Below, piece by piece: positions 32,630-44,358 of a stretch of 64,000 nt of DNA. The stretch comes from Chrysemys picta bellii (lineage: Eukaryota > Chordata > Testudines > Emydidae). Numbering within the stretch: position 1 is the stretch's first letter; each line of letters starts with the position of its first letter. The DNA lies in the NCBI RefSeq assembly GCF_011386835.1, contig NC_088792.1, forward strand, positions 66,093,287 through 66,157,286, given 5' to 3'. Both the position numbers and the translations under genes were made by a program. The notes under the pieces are model-generated. The model did not search any database, was not told where the DNA came from, and saw only the letters and a program-made list of their open reading frames with translations.

Positions 32630-34740
32630 GAGGTGATGAGAAGGATAGGCAGAGAAATATGGTCAGATGCAGGGGTTATAGTAAAGCAGAGCACACCATC
32701 ACCCTCTTCTGCTAAAAGCAAAGGGAAAGCTCCCTCCATATTCTCCCTTCTTGGCTTGAAGGAGGTCTGCTCTGCTTCCTCAGTGGTTGAGGAAAGTATC
32801 AGGCAGGGAAGCTGAAGCAGGAGCAACAGGAAGAGACAGTGCCTCACCAGAGAGTTTCTTGCACTGCCATACTTCCTGCCAGTAGGAGGATAAACAGCAG
32901 AGCCTGACAGAAGAAGAGGAAGTCTCCATCTGTCTCTTCTGTAGGAGAATACAAGCGATTTCCTCCAAACACACTGTAACTTTTATGTTAATATGTTTCC
33001 AGTTAGTAAAGACAAGGGTGCAATAGAACCCAACCTTGTTTTTAGGTTCAAGACTCTAGGTCGGTTTATTTAGTAGAGGATGACTAGGCAACACTTTGAA
33101 TAATACAGCCCAACTTTATTAAAAAGGAAAATGATTAGCTAAGCAAATAGGCATGCAATTACTACTTATACAACACTACAATTATACTCACACTCAAAGA
33201 TGAACTAGCATATCAATGGGTAATCAGTCCAGTGACAACAGCGTGAAGTACAGCCTTATAATCCTGGACCCTAATGGTACCCTTTTGATGTTAATTAGAA
33301 CTCCTCTGCAATTTAGCAAGGCTACTCCTTTTATAATACTAATTAACATTCAATTTTACCACAATTATATTTCTGCCACCTTCTTATTGGCTTTCTACAT
33401 TACACAGTATTTAAATTAATATCTGCACCAATGTCCTTCCCATGCTATCAATATAGATAGCATTTTAATAAAACATTCACAGTTCTCAAGCGCACTTATT
33501 AAAAACCTTGCTCAAACCAGTTATAACCAAAATATAATGGTAATATAAACCTGGCTTATGGCCTTGCTAACTCTTAATTTCCCATAACACACTGTCTCCA
33601 ACTTACCTCTAACTTTCTCACACTGCAAACTTCAATTTCCCATACTCTTCTACACTTAGACTAACTTAGGCCCAAAACCTAGCTTCTACTTATTTCTTAA
33701 CACAAACCATCCTACAGGCTACAACACGCATTTTTATTTTCACATCTATGCTGGTCAAGTCAAAATTATGACATTTGATGGATGGGTGGTGATGTGCCCA
33801 TCATTATGGGGCAATGTTTACACTGCAGTAGTGCCTTATAACTGCAACCAGGTTGAGCCCATCATAGTAGTTATTGTCCAAACATTACAGTCTTTGCACT
33901 AAACATTACAGTCTTTTCACTAAAGCTCTTACAGTTTAAAAGACCAGAGGTGATAGGTGGATGAGGCAGGTTGGATTGTAGGAGACTGAAAAATAAATAT
34001 AAGATATGCGTGATTCTCACTGCTCTTTGCCTGTTGAGCCATTATCAGGTTGTGCTTTACTGTATGCATTCCAGAAAAGGAGAGTTTTGTGGAGGAACTT
34101 GGAGGGTAGGGTGAATGGCTTTATGGATTTTGACTGAGAGTTTTCCCCACTAGTAAGAGGCAGCATGGGAGAAAGGGCTTATCAGAGAAGAGTAGAATTG
34201 TGAGGTTATGGTGGCTGGTATCATTGGTAGAATGAAGGCAGGACTCAACCTTTCAATAAGATAACAGGTTAGATAGGTAGAGTGGAGCTGAGTTGTGGAG
34301 AACTTTATAGATAAGGACAGTAAATCCCTACTCTGCTGCACACATATCCTTTTTTATGCCTGGCTATAGGCATGCTTAGGGATACTAACTCATTTTGGAT
34401 ACATTTCTTCTCTCATCCCCATTTTCTTCCCTTTGCTGCGTTCTGTCACCACAAGATGATATAACACCCCATCGACCTGTGACAGTGAGACTCGCTCTGA
34501 CAGATACCAAAATTGACAAGCTCCCTCCACTTCAATTTAACTTTAACCACTGGTCAGAAGTAAACTCTTAAATTCAATCTCTGTTCGGTTTACAATAAAT
34601 AAGTGAAACCCTATCCTGCCTGCAGTTGCAGATTTATCCAATCTATGGTACTGTCAGGGAGTGTACAAACTGAAGAGGTAGTGCAGAATGAGGAAAAAGG
34701 AACAGAATAGCACAGTTCAAGCAAAGAAGTCAGCTCCTGG
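32630..34740. other. Non-coding DNA
   Basis: No gene recognised. An AT-rich segment with many A-rich tracts spans 33100-33750. Overlapping frames at 32626-32974 on both strands have no recognisable domain. Confidence 0.5.
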
Positions 34741-34878
34741 CAGGGGCATTGGAACAATTTGTATAGTGGGGAGGCTGAGAGCCATTGAACCAAACTGTAA
34801 ACCCTGTATATGGTGGAAACCACTTCAAGCTGGGGGTGCGGTAGCACCCCCCAGCACCAGTAGTTCCAGCACCTATGG
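34741..34878 (+). repeat. Dispersed short element, copy 1
   Basis: Contains AGCCATTGAACCAAACTGTA, AACCCTGTATA, CCACTTCAAGC and GGGGGTGCGGTAGCACCCCC (a perfect-looking hairpin). Imperfect inverted ends (AGGGGCATTGGAAC and GTTCCAGCACCTAT) suggest a small DNA element. The same text occurs in the opposite orientation at 55207-55322. Not previously identified by me; no target duplication is visible. Confidence 0.6.
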
Positions 34879-35257
34879 TTCCTAGAAAAAAACATTTAGA
34901 AAGTGTTCTGAAGAACTCAGTGTACAAGATTTATAAGTGTCCAAGCAGCTCTAGTTTGTATGCCCAGCACTCATGAGGCAAATAATCCAGCCTTTCACTG
35001 ATCGTGGCAGCACGACATAGGTAATATTTTGGGAAGGATGAGCTGTTTCTGAACGATGTCTCCAAAGTTTTGGGCACAGCTACACTTTTCTCTAACTCTA
35101 AGTATGTGAGTCTTTGTTTCACAACTATTGTCCCGTGAAGCATATTTATTGTCAACTGTGCAAAGTGAAATATCATTCTCTAATGCGTGAGTGCTTCTGC
35201 GTCCTTTCACTTTGTTCTGCGATATTGACAGAGTTGGTTTCATCTCTCATTTTGCAG
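34879..35257. other. Presumed intron sequence upstream of exon
   Basis: Non-coding, ending in a polypyrimidine-rich acceptor (TCTCTCATTTTGCAG). Confidence 0.5.
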
Positions 35258-35351
35258 GTCTAAAGACTAATACCATAGAAATAGAGCAGCTGGCCAGTGA
35301 CCTTGTGCAGGAGCACTGGAATATTTTGGTGGTTGATGTTCACAATACAAG
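35258..35351 (+). CDS. Internal exon of an unidentified host gene (94 nt)
   Basis: A 94-nt exon bounded by a strong acceptor (CATCTCTCATTTTGCAG) and a consensus donor (AAG|GTGAGT). It is open in one frame: two bases finish a split codon, then LKTNTIEIEQLASDLVQEHW and NILVVDVHNT, then AG of a split Arg codon. It joins the 39523 exon in phase to give HNTRYLATMARVSLASQ. The alternating hydrophobic pattern in WNILVVDVH suggests a beta strand. I do not recognise the protein. Upstream exon(s) ending in phase 1 must lie to the left, perhaps outside the window. No stop, start, signal peptide or membrane segment falls in this piece. Confidence 0.72.
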
Positions 35352-37269
35352 GTGAGTAAAGTTAAGTTTAAGAAGTTGCAATTTGATTTATCACCCAAGA
35401 GGCCTGCACCCGACTGTCATTGAACTAAATGGAAGCTTTACCATTAATTTCAATGGCAGCAGGAGCAGAGCCACAGGTGGCAGTGGATGCTGAAGAAGCA
35501 GGTTTTTTGGATAGCAGAAGCAAAAACATTGGGGCCGCTAGCAAGATGTGGAGCAATCTGGCCCTGATCCATCAAAGTACTTGCTCCTAGTTTTAAATAC
35601 AGGAGTAGTCCCTTTGATGTCAATGGGACTGTTCACAGGTTCTTAAAGCAAGTGTACAAATGCTTTGCAGGCCTGGGACCAGAGTGCCCAGCAACTTGCA
35701 GAACTAAGTCCTTAGCATTGATGTAAAACATAGCTTGGAACTGGTATATATTGTTCAATGAAACAACAAAATATGCTCAACACTTTTCATAATGTAGGCA
35801 CCAATTCTGCAATTGATTGTGCACACACACCCCATGCTCATTCAGAACTCCACCATTCAAACCAATAGGGCTCCATGTGAGTGCTGAGGTGCACTGCATA
35901 GTCAGTTGCAGAACTGGGCTCTTACGAGAGATCTATTTATTTGCTTTTTCTGCTGTGACTCAGTTTGTTTGCACCATATCGTTGTTTACATGCTGAATTG
36001 ACTGTGGGTTATTACTAGAGTTTAAAGCTCTAAAGTTCTTTGCTATCAAAAAAATAAAAAGGCTTTCTAGTCAAATAGTGGATCAGAACCTAAATTATGA
36101 AGAAATGGCTTTTTTTCTAGGGTGCTACTTCCAGTGTTTAAAATTAAATAAAAAAAAACGTATTTAATAAAGTACCAGTACAGTAGATTCAAGATGGGTA
36201 TTGTTCACTACATAAAATCTTTGTGGTTAATCAACAGACAAAACTGCCTTTCATCTAGGCTAGTATTAATTGATTTGAGTTGAAACTACATTGAAGCAAA
36301 CATTTTTCCCCTCTCCCCAATTTTTTTCTAGCTTTCCCACATTGCCTAAATGTGAAGAAGGTAGTTAGTGTTATTTTCCAAAAAGTCAGAAAATCTCCAG
36401 TAGATTCAAGTATTTTGAATTGCTGACAGTTGCGTACATCTTTGAGGTTCAGCAAAAACTTACCAGCACTTTCAAAGGCATTTTTACAGATGTTCAGCTA
36501 AACATCTGCATAGCTGAACAGTGTATGGCTGTTAAGCAGATTTCTTGTGGAAGGCTTTTCCAAACGCAATGTGGATACTAAGAATCAAAACCATATTAAC
36601 AAACAATAAATTGGATTTATTTTTCTTACATTAGTGGAGAGAGGCAAGAAGTGGGTAGTCCTGTCTTGGTATATCACCATTGAGAAAATGATATCTAAAT
36701 ACTAGATACTTCACTATCAAATACAGTAACTACTTAAGTACTGTAACTACTTAAGAGAAAGGGGAAGGATGTTTACATAATGGTTCAAATGCTGATAAGA
36801 CAGTTGATATAAGAATCAACAAATCATGTTAAGTAATACATCACATGAATAGCATGTTTTCACTTTATAGATTCTAGTCAAATACAGTACAGGATGTATG
36901 GTTCAAATGGAAATACAAGTATAGCAGCCCATCATCTGAATTCAGTTGGGGTGTGATTAAACTTCTATTCAAGTCAATAGGAGTCTTTAGTGTTGGCCTG
37001 GGCCCTAGCTTAGCATACACAATGAATACTGCATCATACTGTACAAAACTATGGTATATATGAAATATACTTACAGCTTCTGGTTTGGGAGTTTAAACCT
37101 GCATTCAGTGGCCTGAATTAAAAACAGACTAATAGTTATTTGATACAAAGAGTAAATACAAATCTTTGATATGTCTCCTAGTGTCTACATCCCTGGTCCT
37201 CAGCTCTATTGTGCTCTGAGTATCAGTGGGGAGCAGTGCATGACTTATGTTTGGTGACATATCTGCAGC
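35352..37269 (+). other. Intron, first part
   Basis: Intron between the two exons. It holds old dispersed motifs such as CCTTTGATGTCAATGGGACT (35610-35632) and simple AT-rich sequence. No further exon was recognised. Confidence 0.55.
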
Positions 37270-37285
37270 AGCAGGATTATTGCAT

Positions 37286-37323
37286 CCGAAGAAGTGGGCT
37301 GTAGCCCACGAAAGCTTATGCTC
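37286..37323 (+). ncRNA. Hammerhead-like motif in PLE-tail copy
   Basis: CCGAAGA in place of CUGANGA, one A, helix II GUGGGC/GCCCAC with loop UGUA, GAAA, GC-UUAU-GC, UC. Hairpin and helix III are intact but the catalytic core is altered. Compared with 27724-27761, the hairpin loop differs while base pairing is retained. Confidence 0.35.
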
Positions 37324-37345
37324 AAATAAATTTGTTAGTCTCTGA

Positions 37346-37630
37346 GGCTAGGTCTACACTACCCGCCTGAATCAGCGGGTAGAAATCGACCTCTCGGGGA
37401 TCGATTTATCACGTTCCGTTGGGACGCGACAATTGATCCCCGAATCGACGCTCTTACTCCACCAGTGGAGGTGGGAGTAAGCGCCGTCGATGGGAAGCTG
37501 CAGAGGTCAATTTTGCTGCCGTCCCTACAGCAGGGTAAGTCGGCTGCGATACGTCGAATTCAGCTACGCTATTCACGTAGCTGAATTTGCGTATCTTAAA
37601 TCGACCCCCCCCTGTAGTGAAGACCTGCCC
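37346..37630. mobile_element. Harbinger MITE, 285 bp, nested in PLE tail
   Basis: Ends GGCTAGGTCTACACTACC and GTAGTGAAGACCTGCCC are inverted repeats. TGA on the left and TAA on the right give a 3-bp target site with one change. The interior is highly palindromic and CpG-rich for the region: CGGGGATCGATTTATC and GATCCCCGAATCGACG, ATTCAGCTACGCTATTCACG with TAGCTGAAT. It is well preserved, so a late insertion. No ORF. Confidence 0.9.
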
Positions 37631-37670
37631 TAAGGTGCCACAAGTACTCCTGTTCTTTTAGCAGGATTAT

Positions 37671-39522
37671 AGTAACTGCTGAACAATGCCTTCAAATTGC
37701 ACTTCTCTGTTTTATGTTTACTTTATTTGTTGACAAAATGCTACTGAGCCCTTTTAGAAAATAAATTCCAAAAAATTGAAGTATAATTCCTAAATATAAT
37801 GGTTTTCTAAGCATGAGATTCATGGCACCAGCAGATCTGACTGAAGTGTGCAGAATTATTTATGAAATTACTTTCATATATATGTTGTACTGTAATATGG
37901 AATAGCAATTCTGATTACTATCTTGGCCTATGGATATTTTGTATGAATTTTCTTCTATCACGTAAAGGATAGAGTTCTCTTATATTTTGACTTGTCTCTC
38001 CAAATAATTATTGGGAATATACGTTTTCCCCCAAACAAGTCTCTCCTTCAATCCTCATCCACCTGCTGCCAATTTGGAAAAGTCAGCTCTAAAACTCACT
38101 TCATGATATCATAATCAGGATTATGATCCATCATCCATCAGTATGATTTTTAGGATAGAAACAAAGAGAATATGTTGAAGGTAAATGCTTTCATTACTTT
38201 TTTAAAAGGGCAAGGTATAGTAAGCTAGAACATTCTCTCAGTTTAGAGTTTTCTTCAAGTTTGAGTTTTCAGGTTTTCTTGGCAGGCTAGGAATCGCTGT
38301 GTTCAGTAGAGCTGTCCAGTTTTGTGTTTTTAGAATGTTAGATAAAGGGCTTTTGGAGCATTTGCCCCTCCCTAAAGGGGAAAAGCCCAGAGAAGGGAAT
38401 TTGAGCTGGCTTGCTTAAATCAGACTTATTGTAACTGTTCATATTGTAGAACATCATTACTGAAGGAAGTTCCAGTTGGATTGTTTCCTGCCACCACCAA
38501 TGGGCATCAGTCGGGATGCACAGAAACGTATTAGAGATATTTTAAATCAGGATAGGACTCTATGTTTACTAAGAGTGCAGTATAAAATAGAGTAATCACA
38601 TGGTGGGGGAAGAAACTATTAGAAATTGGGGGACTGATTCTGCAACCTTTACTCACATTGAGTGGTAGCTTATTCCACAGGCAGTCTCACTGAAATCAAT
38701 GGGACTATTTGCATAGTGAGGTACAGTGTTATTCATTATGTGAAATGTATTCCTTTACCTAAGTCCTTGTGCTAACCTTCTGCAAAGCAGTGAATGCCAC
38801 CCAACATGAATAAAGGGTGATAAAATTGGGCTGCATATTAGGAATATATTTGAAGCATTCATTTATTGGGGGAGTAGGGGAGAGCACTTATCCCAGGAAG
38901 AAAGAGCAAAAATATTAACATTTATCAGTAACGCTGTTGCCATCACACTCATCAGTCAAAGTTGTAAACGTCCCCTGCTTCCTTAGGGTCTGATGACTAA
39001 GTAGATGTGATATTTTCATGACAAACACAAAATGTCATCGTTTTCGGCTGGGGCCTTGTTTAGTGAGCATTTAAAGAATAGTTTGAACTCAGAGTTAGGA
39101 AAGAGGTGGAAATAGTGATGCAAGTTAACTGGGCCGTTTAATTTACAAGCAGTTCAGATCTTGGGGAAACTTCCTCGGTTGTGACCAAGAATGGGGAAGT
39201 TATGGCTTTATAATAGCTATACCAGCACACTTTTTTTGTGAGGGAGTCAGTTTGCAATATTTCCACATCACAAGCTGCCTTTAAGAAAACAAAGCGATAG
39301 TTTTCTGTTTCTGCTAGTTACTCATAATTATACCTTATTATGCAGAGTGCTGCACATTTTACTCCAATTTTCCATCATGAAATTTTATTCCAAAATTGTA
39401 GTGTATTTTTAAGAAATATCAAAAGCACATTTTAAGGAGAATAGTAAGAGTTTTATGCAAACCACTAACCTCTCACATAATGTCTGTTTTACCTTCATCT
39501 TGCTTTGCTCCACAATTTTCAG
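37671..39522 (+). other. Intron, second part
   Basis: Non-coding. A dispersed motif (CTGATTCTGCAACCTTTACTC, later CACTGAAATCAATGGGACTA) lies at 38635-38725. The 3' end carries the acceptor of the next exon. Confidence 0.55.
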
Positions 39523-39586
39523 GTATCTAGCCACTATGGCCAGAGTTAGCTTGGCATCCCAGGAAACCCTTTTCATTAAAGGCAAG
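39523..39586 (+). CDS. Internal exon of the same host gene (64 nt)
   Basis: A 64-nt exon with acceptor TGCTCCACAATTTTCAG and donor AAG|GTAATT. One base completes the split Arg codon from 35258-35351, followed by YLATMARVSLASQETLFIKG K and ending in phase 0. The other two frames have stops within the exon. The in-phase fit across a 4.2-kb intron supports both exons. The residues recall a short beta-rich segment but no family can be named. The next exon should begin in phase 0. Confidence 0.7.
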
Positions 39587-41630
39587 GTAATTTGTAGTAT
39601 CCAATTAGTTCTGAAACCTGGTGGTAGACTGGATCTATTTTTTATATAGTAACAGTCTAGGTGAGAGAGAGAGAGGGAGAAAGCAGAATGGCAGGATCAA
39701 GAAAAATAAGTGTCTTAGAAGTGAAGGGAGAAATATAACAATATTTTGTACATATAAGTGATCTTTACTATGTTACAATGTTTGCTATATATTATAGGGT
39801 AAGATTCTCATTTAGACTTCATCCTTTACACAACTAACAGTGTAAAGAGATCTTAGAGTAAGTTATTAATTTACTCCTATGGTTGTGTAAATGGGCCTCA
39901 GTGTGAATGAGATTCTGGTCTTATGTTCTTCATTCACTCTGTGCATCAAGAAAGGATTAGAGCCTTAGATTTTTTAGGAGACAGATTGGTGTGTTGTTGC
40001 TGCCAAGGTATGTTTTCAACTGAAACAATTGTGCTGGGCAAACTTACTACTGCAAAGAGCAAGAATAGTGACGTTAAACATAAAATAGCATTCAAAATAA
40101 AGTTTATATTTCCTCTTTTGAGATTGCTTTTATTGTTTCTCTTTATGAACATCTGGGTCATACCCTCAGTTGATTTAAATGAATTAGGACCAGATGAGCC
40201 TCTGGTCCATACTGATGTGTGCACAGCCTGGTACAATACAGTCTCTGCTTGTCGGAATTTACAATCTAAAGACCAGACTGTGCCCAGACATGCAAGAAGG
40301 GAAAGGACTCATTTTCCTCTTCTGTGTGCGGTAGGCAAACCCAATCACAGGCCTTGCACGCCACTCAACCCAGGGCTAATGATGCTGTTGGTGATGGGCT
40401 CCCCAAAGAAACTGTGGGCAAACAGGAGGGGCATAAGAGAAGTATAGTTACAAGTTTCAGAATATTTTTTAACTTTCTGGCACAAAGGACAATAAAAAAT
40501 AAGAGCAATAAATAAAATATATATTCATATTATTTAGAACTAAGCACTCAAGTGGTGGATTTCAAATATGATTTTCAGCATGTAACCAAAAAAAAAAGCC
40601 AGTTTTAATTTTTAAAAAATGTGCAGGCCCTTGACAAGGGTATGCATCCATCCTGCCTTAATGCTGTCATCTAACCATATGATCCTCACACCATATCTGC
40701 CTTGCAGTTTAAAGGCCAGATCTTTATTTATGACCGACCACAATTAGCAGACTTCTAAATACGTTATCAAACACATTATCAAGAGGATCGCGTGCACCTC
40801 ACCTCAGGACTGCTATAAATATAACGAGGGAAGTAACCCTTTTCTATTTTCCTTGCCTGTTGTGTTCTTTAATTAAATCAGCCATGCTGCTGCCCCTGGA
40901 CTCACCTTCTGCCACCACATACATGCATCCTGTTGATGAAGTCCTCATGTTCCCGGATACTATACAGATAAGCCAACTCCTCCTGCTACTCTCTTACCTG
41001 ATTCCTGAGGGACTCCACCAACAGATACATCTCAGACTGGGTTTTCTTCAGCAGGGCCAGCGGGCCATGTTGCCAGCAAGTCAAGACCAAGACCTGGGTA
41101 GAAGCTTTTAGGGTCATATTCACCTATGGCACTGTATAAATATGGATACTAATTATTATAATAGGGGATGATAGCACATGGCAGGGTTAACATTAGTGGT
41201 AAGACCAATGGGGAAGCAGCAGTGGCTAAGTGTGCTTCACCTTGATATCTGTACTAGCCTAGCATAACGACGTTCCAGATAAACTTGTCTTCTTCATGGC
41301 ATTAGCAGCACTGAAAAAGCCTTTGCACTCCAAGAGGCTTAGAATAGCTGATATGTGTGGATACAAGACATCTTTTGATAAAAGAATATATACCACTTCC
41401 TGTGATTTCTCCATACCCAAGTCAGATTCAGCTTGAAACTCTCTCTTTCACTCAATAAATAGGGCTGGTCTTCCCACAGTTTTTGAAGTAATCCCAGAAT
41501 GGTGACACAATTATACCAATATAAACACTGGTTTTGAAGGTGTTATTTTTTACTGAAATCGTTATACTGGTACACCCCCTATTGTGGACACAGTTATACC
41601 AGCATAAAGATGCCTTATGTGAGTATAGCT
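39587..41630. other. Non-coding DNA, with one weak microexon candidate
   Basis: A 30-nt stretch at 39978-40007 has acceptor (GATTTTTTAG) and donor (AAG|GTATGT) and is open in the required phase 0 (ETDWCVVAAK). Its short length makes a chance match possible. The larger 174-codon frame over 39923-40447 shows no domain. Confidence 0.4.
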
Positions 41631-41632
41631 TA

Positions 41633-41820
41633 CACCTCTACCCCAATATAATCGACCCGAAATAACACGAATTCAGATATAATGCGGTAAAGCAGTGCTC
41701 CGGGGGGGCAGGGCTGCGCACTCCGGTGGATCAAAGCAAGTTCGATATAATGCGGTTTCACCTATAGCGCGGTAAGATTTTTTTGGCTCCTGAGGACAAT
41801 GTTATATCGAGATAGAGGTG
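41633..41820. mobile_element. Tc1/mariner-type MITE, 188 bp, TA target duplication
   Basis: Starts CACCTCTACCCCAATATAAT and ends TTATATCGAGATAGAGGTG; the second inverted is CACCTCTATCTCGATATAA. TA flanks both sides (41631-41632 and 41821-41822). Repeated GATATAATGCGGT motifs face each other internally. Non-coding. Confidence 0.87.
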
Positions 41821-41847
41821 TATTTCTCTTCTCTTATACTAGTATAA

Positions 41848-42112
41848 GGGCTGGTCTTCACTATGGGGAGATGGATGCTGCTGCAATCGATGCAGCAGGG
41901 GTTGATTTAGTGGGTCTAGTGAAGACCTACCTAATTAATGACAGAACGCTGTCCAGTCAACCCCGGTACGCCACCTCTCTGAGAAGAGTAAGGGACGCGC
42001 ATTGAAGACACCGGGGTAAGTCGACCTAAGCTACATTGACTTCAGCTACATTATTCACATAGCTGGAGTAGCGTAACTTAGGTTGATTTACCCTGGTAGT
42101 GAAGACAAGCCC
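41848..42112. mobile_element. Harbinger MITE, 265 bp
   Basis: Starts GGGCTGGTCTTCACTATGG and ends GGTAGTGAAGACAAGCCC. TAA on the left and TTA on the right form a TWA-type 3-bp target site. The interior holds GTAAGTCGACCTAAGC and AGTAGCGTAACTTAGG, the family's GTCGAC-rich text. It lies 27 bp from the mariner-type MITE. Flanking sequence (41500-41620 and 42115-42200, with ATACTGGTA/TTATACCAG) may be an older MITE that both entered. Confidence 0.83.
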
Positions 42113-42337
42113 TTAGTTACACTGGTATAACAACAGCCACTCTAGGTGGGGTTGCACTGCTTTAGTCATACTGGTATTAGTTAAAGCGATACATCTTCTG
42201 TATTGCATAAGCCTTACATTTACCAAAATATGCTATACTGTTATAAACACTTATATTGGAATTACTGCATCCATGCTAGGAGTTGCACTGATTTTGCTAT
42301 ACAAATCCATATGAAACCTATGTTTAGACAGGCCCTT

Positions 42338-42432
42338 AATCATAGAATCATAGAATATCAGGGTTGGAAGGGACCTCAGGAGGTCATCTAGTCCAATCCC
42401 CTGCTCAAAGCAGGACCAATCCCTAACTAAAT
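42338..42432 (-). mobile_element. CR1 LINE 3' end, truncated
   Basis: AATCATAGAATCATAGAAT at the left is the inverted CR1 3' tail (octamer ATTCTATG repeated). It is followed by GGGTTGGAAGGGACCTC and GTCATCTAGTCCAATCCCCT, the classical CR1 3' UTR text of birds and reptiles. Only about 95 bp remain, typical of severe 5' truncation. Confidence 0.92.
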
Positions 42433-44146
42433 CATATTAATGATTAAATTAATCTATACTCTTGAAACCGATAGAAATTCTAGCAGTGGAAAAGTTTAAC
42501 CTATGAATTTGCAAGACTTCAATTAAATGAGACAATCCTACACCAACGCAGATTCCTAGTCCTGTCCATAAATCCACATGCAATGTAGCTGCATGCACGT
42601 TCTGTTTATGACCTATTTGATAGTCACCTATTTTAATATTACTTTAAATTTCCTAGATTGCATACATTAGTATTTGTATAATTCTTTGAAAGGAGCCTTA
42701 TAATGGAGCTCACCAGAGGTTGGTTGATTGATTTTACTTTTTACTTAATTTTGTAATAATAGTGGAGCACTTTCTGGGTTTCTGAACAGAACCATTCCCA
42801 CTGGCGTGATAAGTTGGTTGGCAGAGCTGTAAAAGAGAGGCTTCTGAATTAACTTTCCAGTCCTTTTCTTTTGAAGTTCTTAATTACATTCGTTTTAGTG
42901 TTTCAGTCCCTGTTGTGGCTCAGCCAACCTATTTAATAGTTGTGGAATGTGAAAACTATAGGGCTGTTCTTTATTCCCTATGAGTTACTATCAGATGCAA
43001 ACACAGTGATATGTCCATGCACGCCACTGTTGCTAAACTGTAAGCAACGTGAGAGAAAAGGCTGATTTAGAAAATAAACCTAAGGTCCTTGATGAGTGAA
43101 ATGTCAAGTAGATTCATGTCTGGCAAAGGACTCTTCCTTGTCTATCATCATCCAATCAATGACACTTGAACCTGGGTTGACCAGGTCATCACTCCACCTC
43201 TGCTCAAAGCTGGGAGAAATTAATAGGTCACATTTTAGAATGACAATTAGTACAAGAAGATATGGTAATCCTGCAAAATCCTTTCAGAGTGGTTTTGTCT
43301 TACCATGCAAAGCTCTCCATGTACTACACATAGCAGCAGCAAACCTGCTCTCTTTTCTTTACATGAGGAGAAACAAAAGACCTTTAGGAAACTATCTCCC
43401 TGGTGGCTCTTGTCTGATTAGAAAGTCCTTTGGGGATTAGCAGGATGAATTTCACAGCTTCCCCACCTCCGCATGCATCAAGGTTAAAAGGATGTGCCTA
43501 GATGAAGTCAAAAGGAAATTAAAGGAAAAGCAGCACCAGAGCAGAGTTCTTTTGCATATGAATATTTTTAGTCAATGGTCTTTTGCCATTTATCTTAAAT
43601 ATCCTGCAAGTTTTGGTGAAACGAAAGGTTAGTTCAAATGTTGTCATGGGGCAGTAATTTATTATATTCCTATTTTAGATTAATGATAGCATTTGCTGTT
43701 AATTTGTTATACTTGTACATATTTGTTGTTGCATGTAATCCTTTAGTTTACCCAGGAGATTTCATCAAGTCCCCAAGAAGATCAAAAGCTGTAAAGGTTT
43801 TGTTTGCATTTCCATGTAGGACTTACCACTTTCTCACTGCAAAACAGCCTAGAGAGCATTCTTTAAACTCATGTTAACTTTCAACTGCCAAAACCTGCAG
43901 GGGAAGACTTTGATGAGTGTATGATCAAACAGCAGTAAAATTTAACCTTTTGTGCAACAAAATGAGGAAAAAAAACCCCAACTTCATATTGTGTCCTCTC
44001 CATATTGCCCATTAAATGTAGATTTAGAATGGATATTCTTTAAAGGAGTAAATGTTGCCACTTGGTTTCCCTAGCAAGGAGCTGTAAAGGGTGCTTCAAG
44101 GATCAAAAGTGCCATTCGAAAGTATGTTATTTTAAATAAAAAGAAC
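42433..44146. other. Non-coding DNA
   Basis: No gene. A 114-codon frame (43096-43440) has no recognisable domain or splice context. Confidence 0.5.
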
Positions 44147-44283
44147 AGGAATACTTGTGGCACCTTAGAGACTAACAAACCCACTTCATCCCGAAAGCTT
44201 ATGCCCAAATAAATTTGGGTTTTAGCCCACGAAAGCTTATGCCCAAATAAATGTGTTAGTCTCTAAGGTGCCACAAGGACTCC
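44147..44283. mobile_element. Head-to-head inverted pair of PLE tails
   Basis: The left arm (44147-44179) reads GGAATACTTGTGGCACCTT AGAGACTAAC, the reverse of the right arm GTTAGTCTCTAAGGTGCCAC AAGGACTCCT (44253-44283). Between them two + strand copies of CCGAAAGCTTATGCCCAAAT/CACGAAAGCTTATGCCC lie in tandem (44190-44215 and 44227-44250). So part of the tail is present three times, once inverted. Such snap-back and tandem structures are typical of Penelope insertions. In both direct copies the cleavage-site U16.1 is C. Confidence 0.8.
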
Positions 44284-44358
44284 TCATTATAAGTGGACCA
44301 GACTCTCACAGCTGGGGCCAGATTTTCAGAAGGGCAGAGTTCCCATTCAAGCATGTAA

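Larger units (their letters stand above)
37281..37659 (+). mobile_element. PLE-tail micro-retrocopy with perfect 11-bp TSD, split by a MITE
   Basis: The outer copy is only ~94 bp: TGCATCCGAAGAAGTGGGC ... AAATAAATTTGTTAGTCTCT on the left of the MITE, and AGGTGCCACAAGTACTCCTG TTCTTTT on the right. The identical 11-mer AGCAGGATTAT flanks it (37270-37280 and 37660-37670). A Harbinger MITE (37346-37630) interrupts it. It moved as a free unit. It belongs to the tail variant with helix II GTGGGC/GCCCAC, the same as the PLE at 20839. Confidence 0.85.

Noticed and set aside
39923..40447. 174-codon frame
   Set aside because: No recognisable domain; the frame runs through ordinary AT-rich sequence, and only the 30-nt microexon candidate inside has splice signals.
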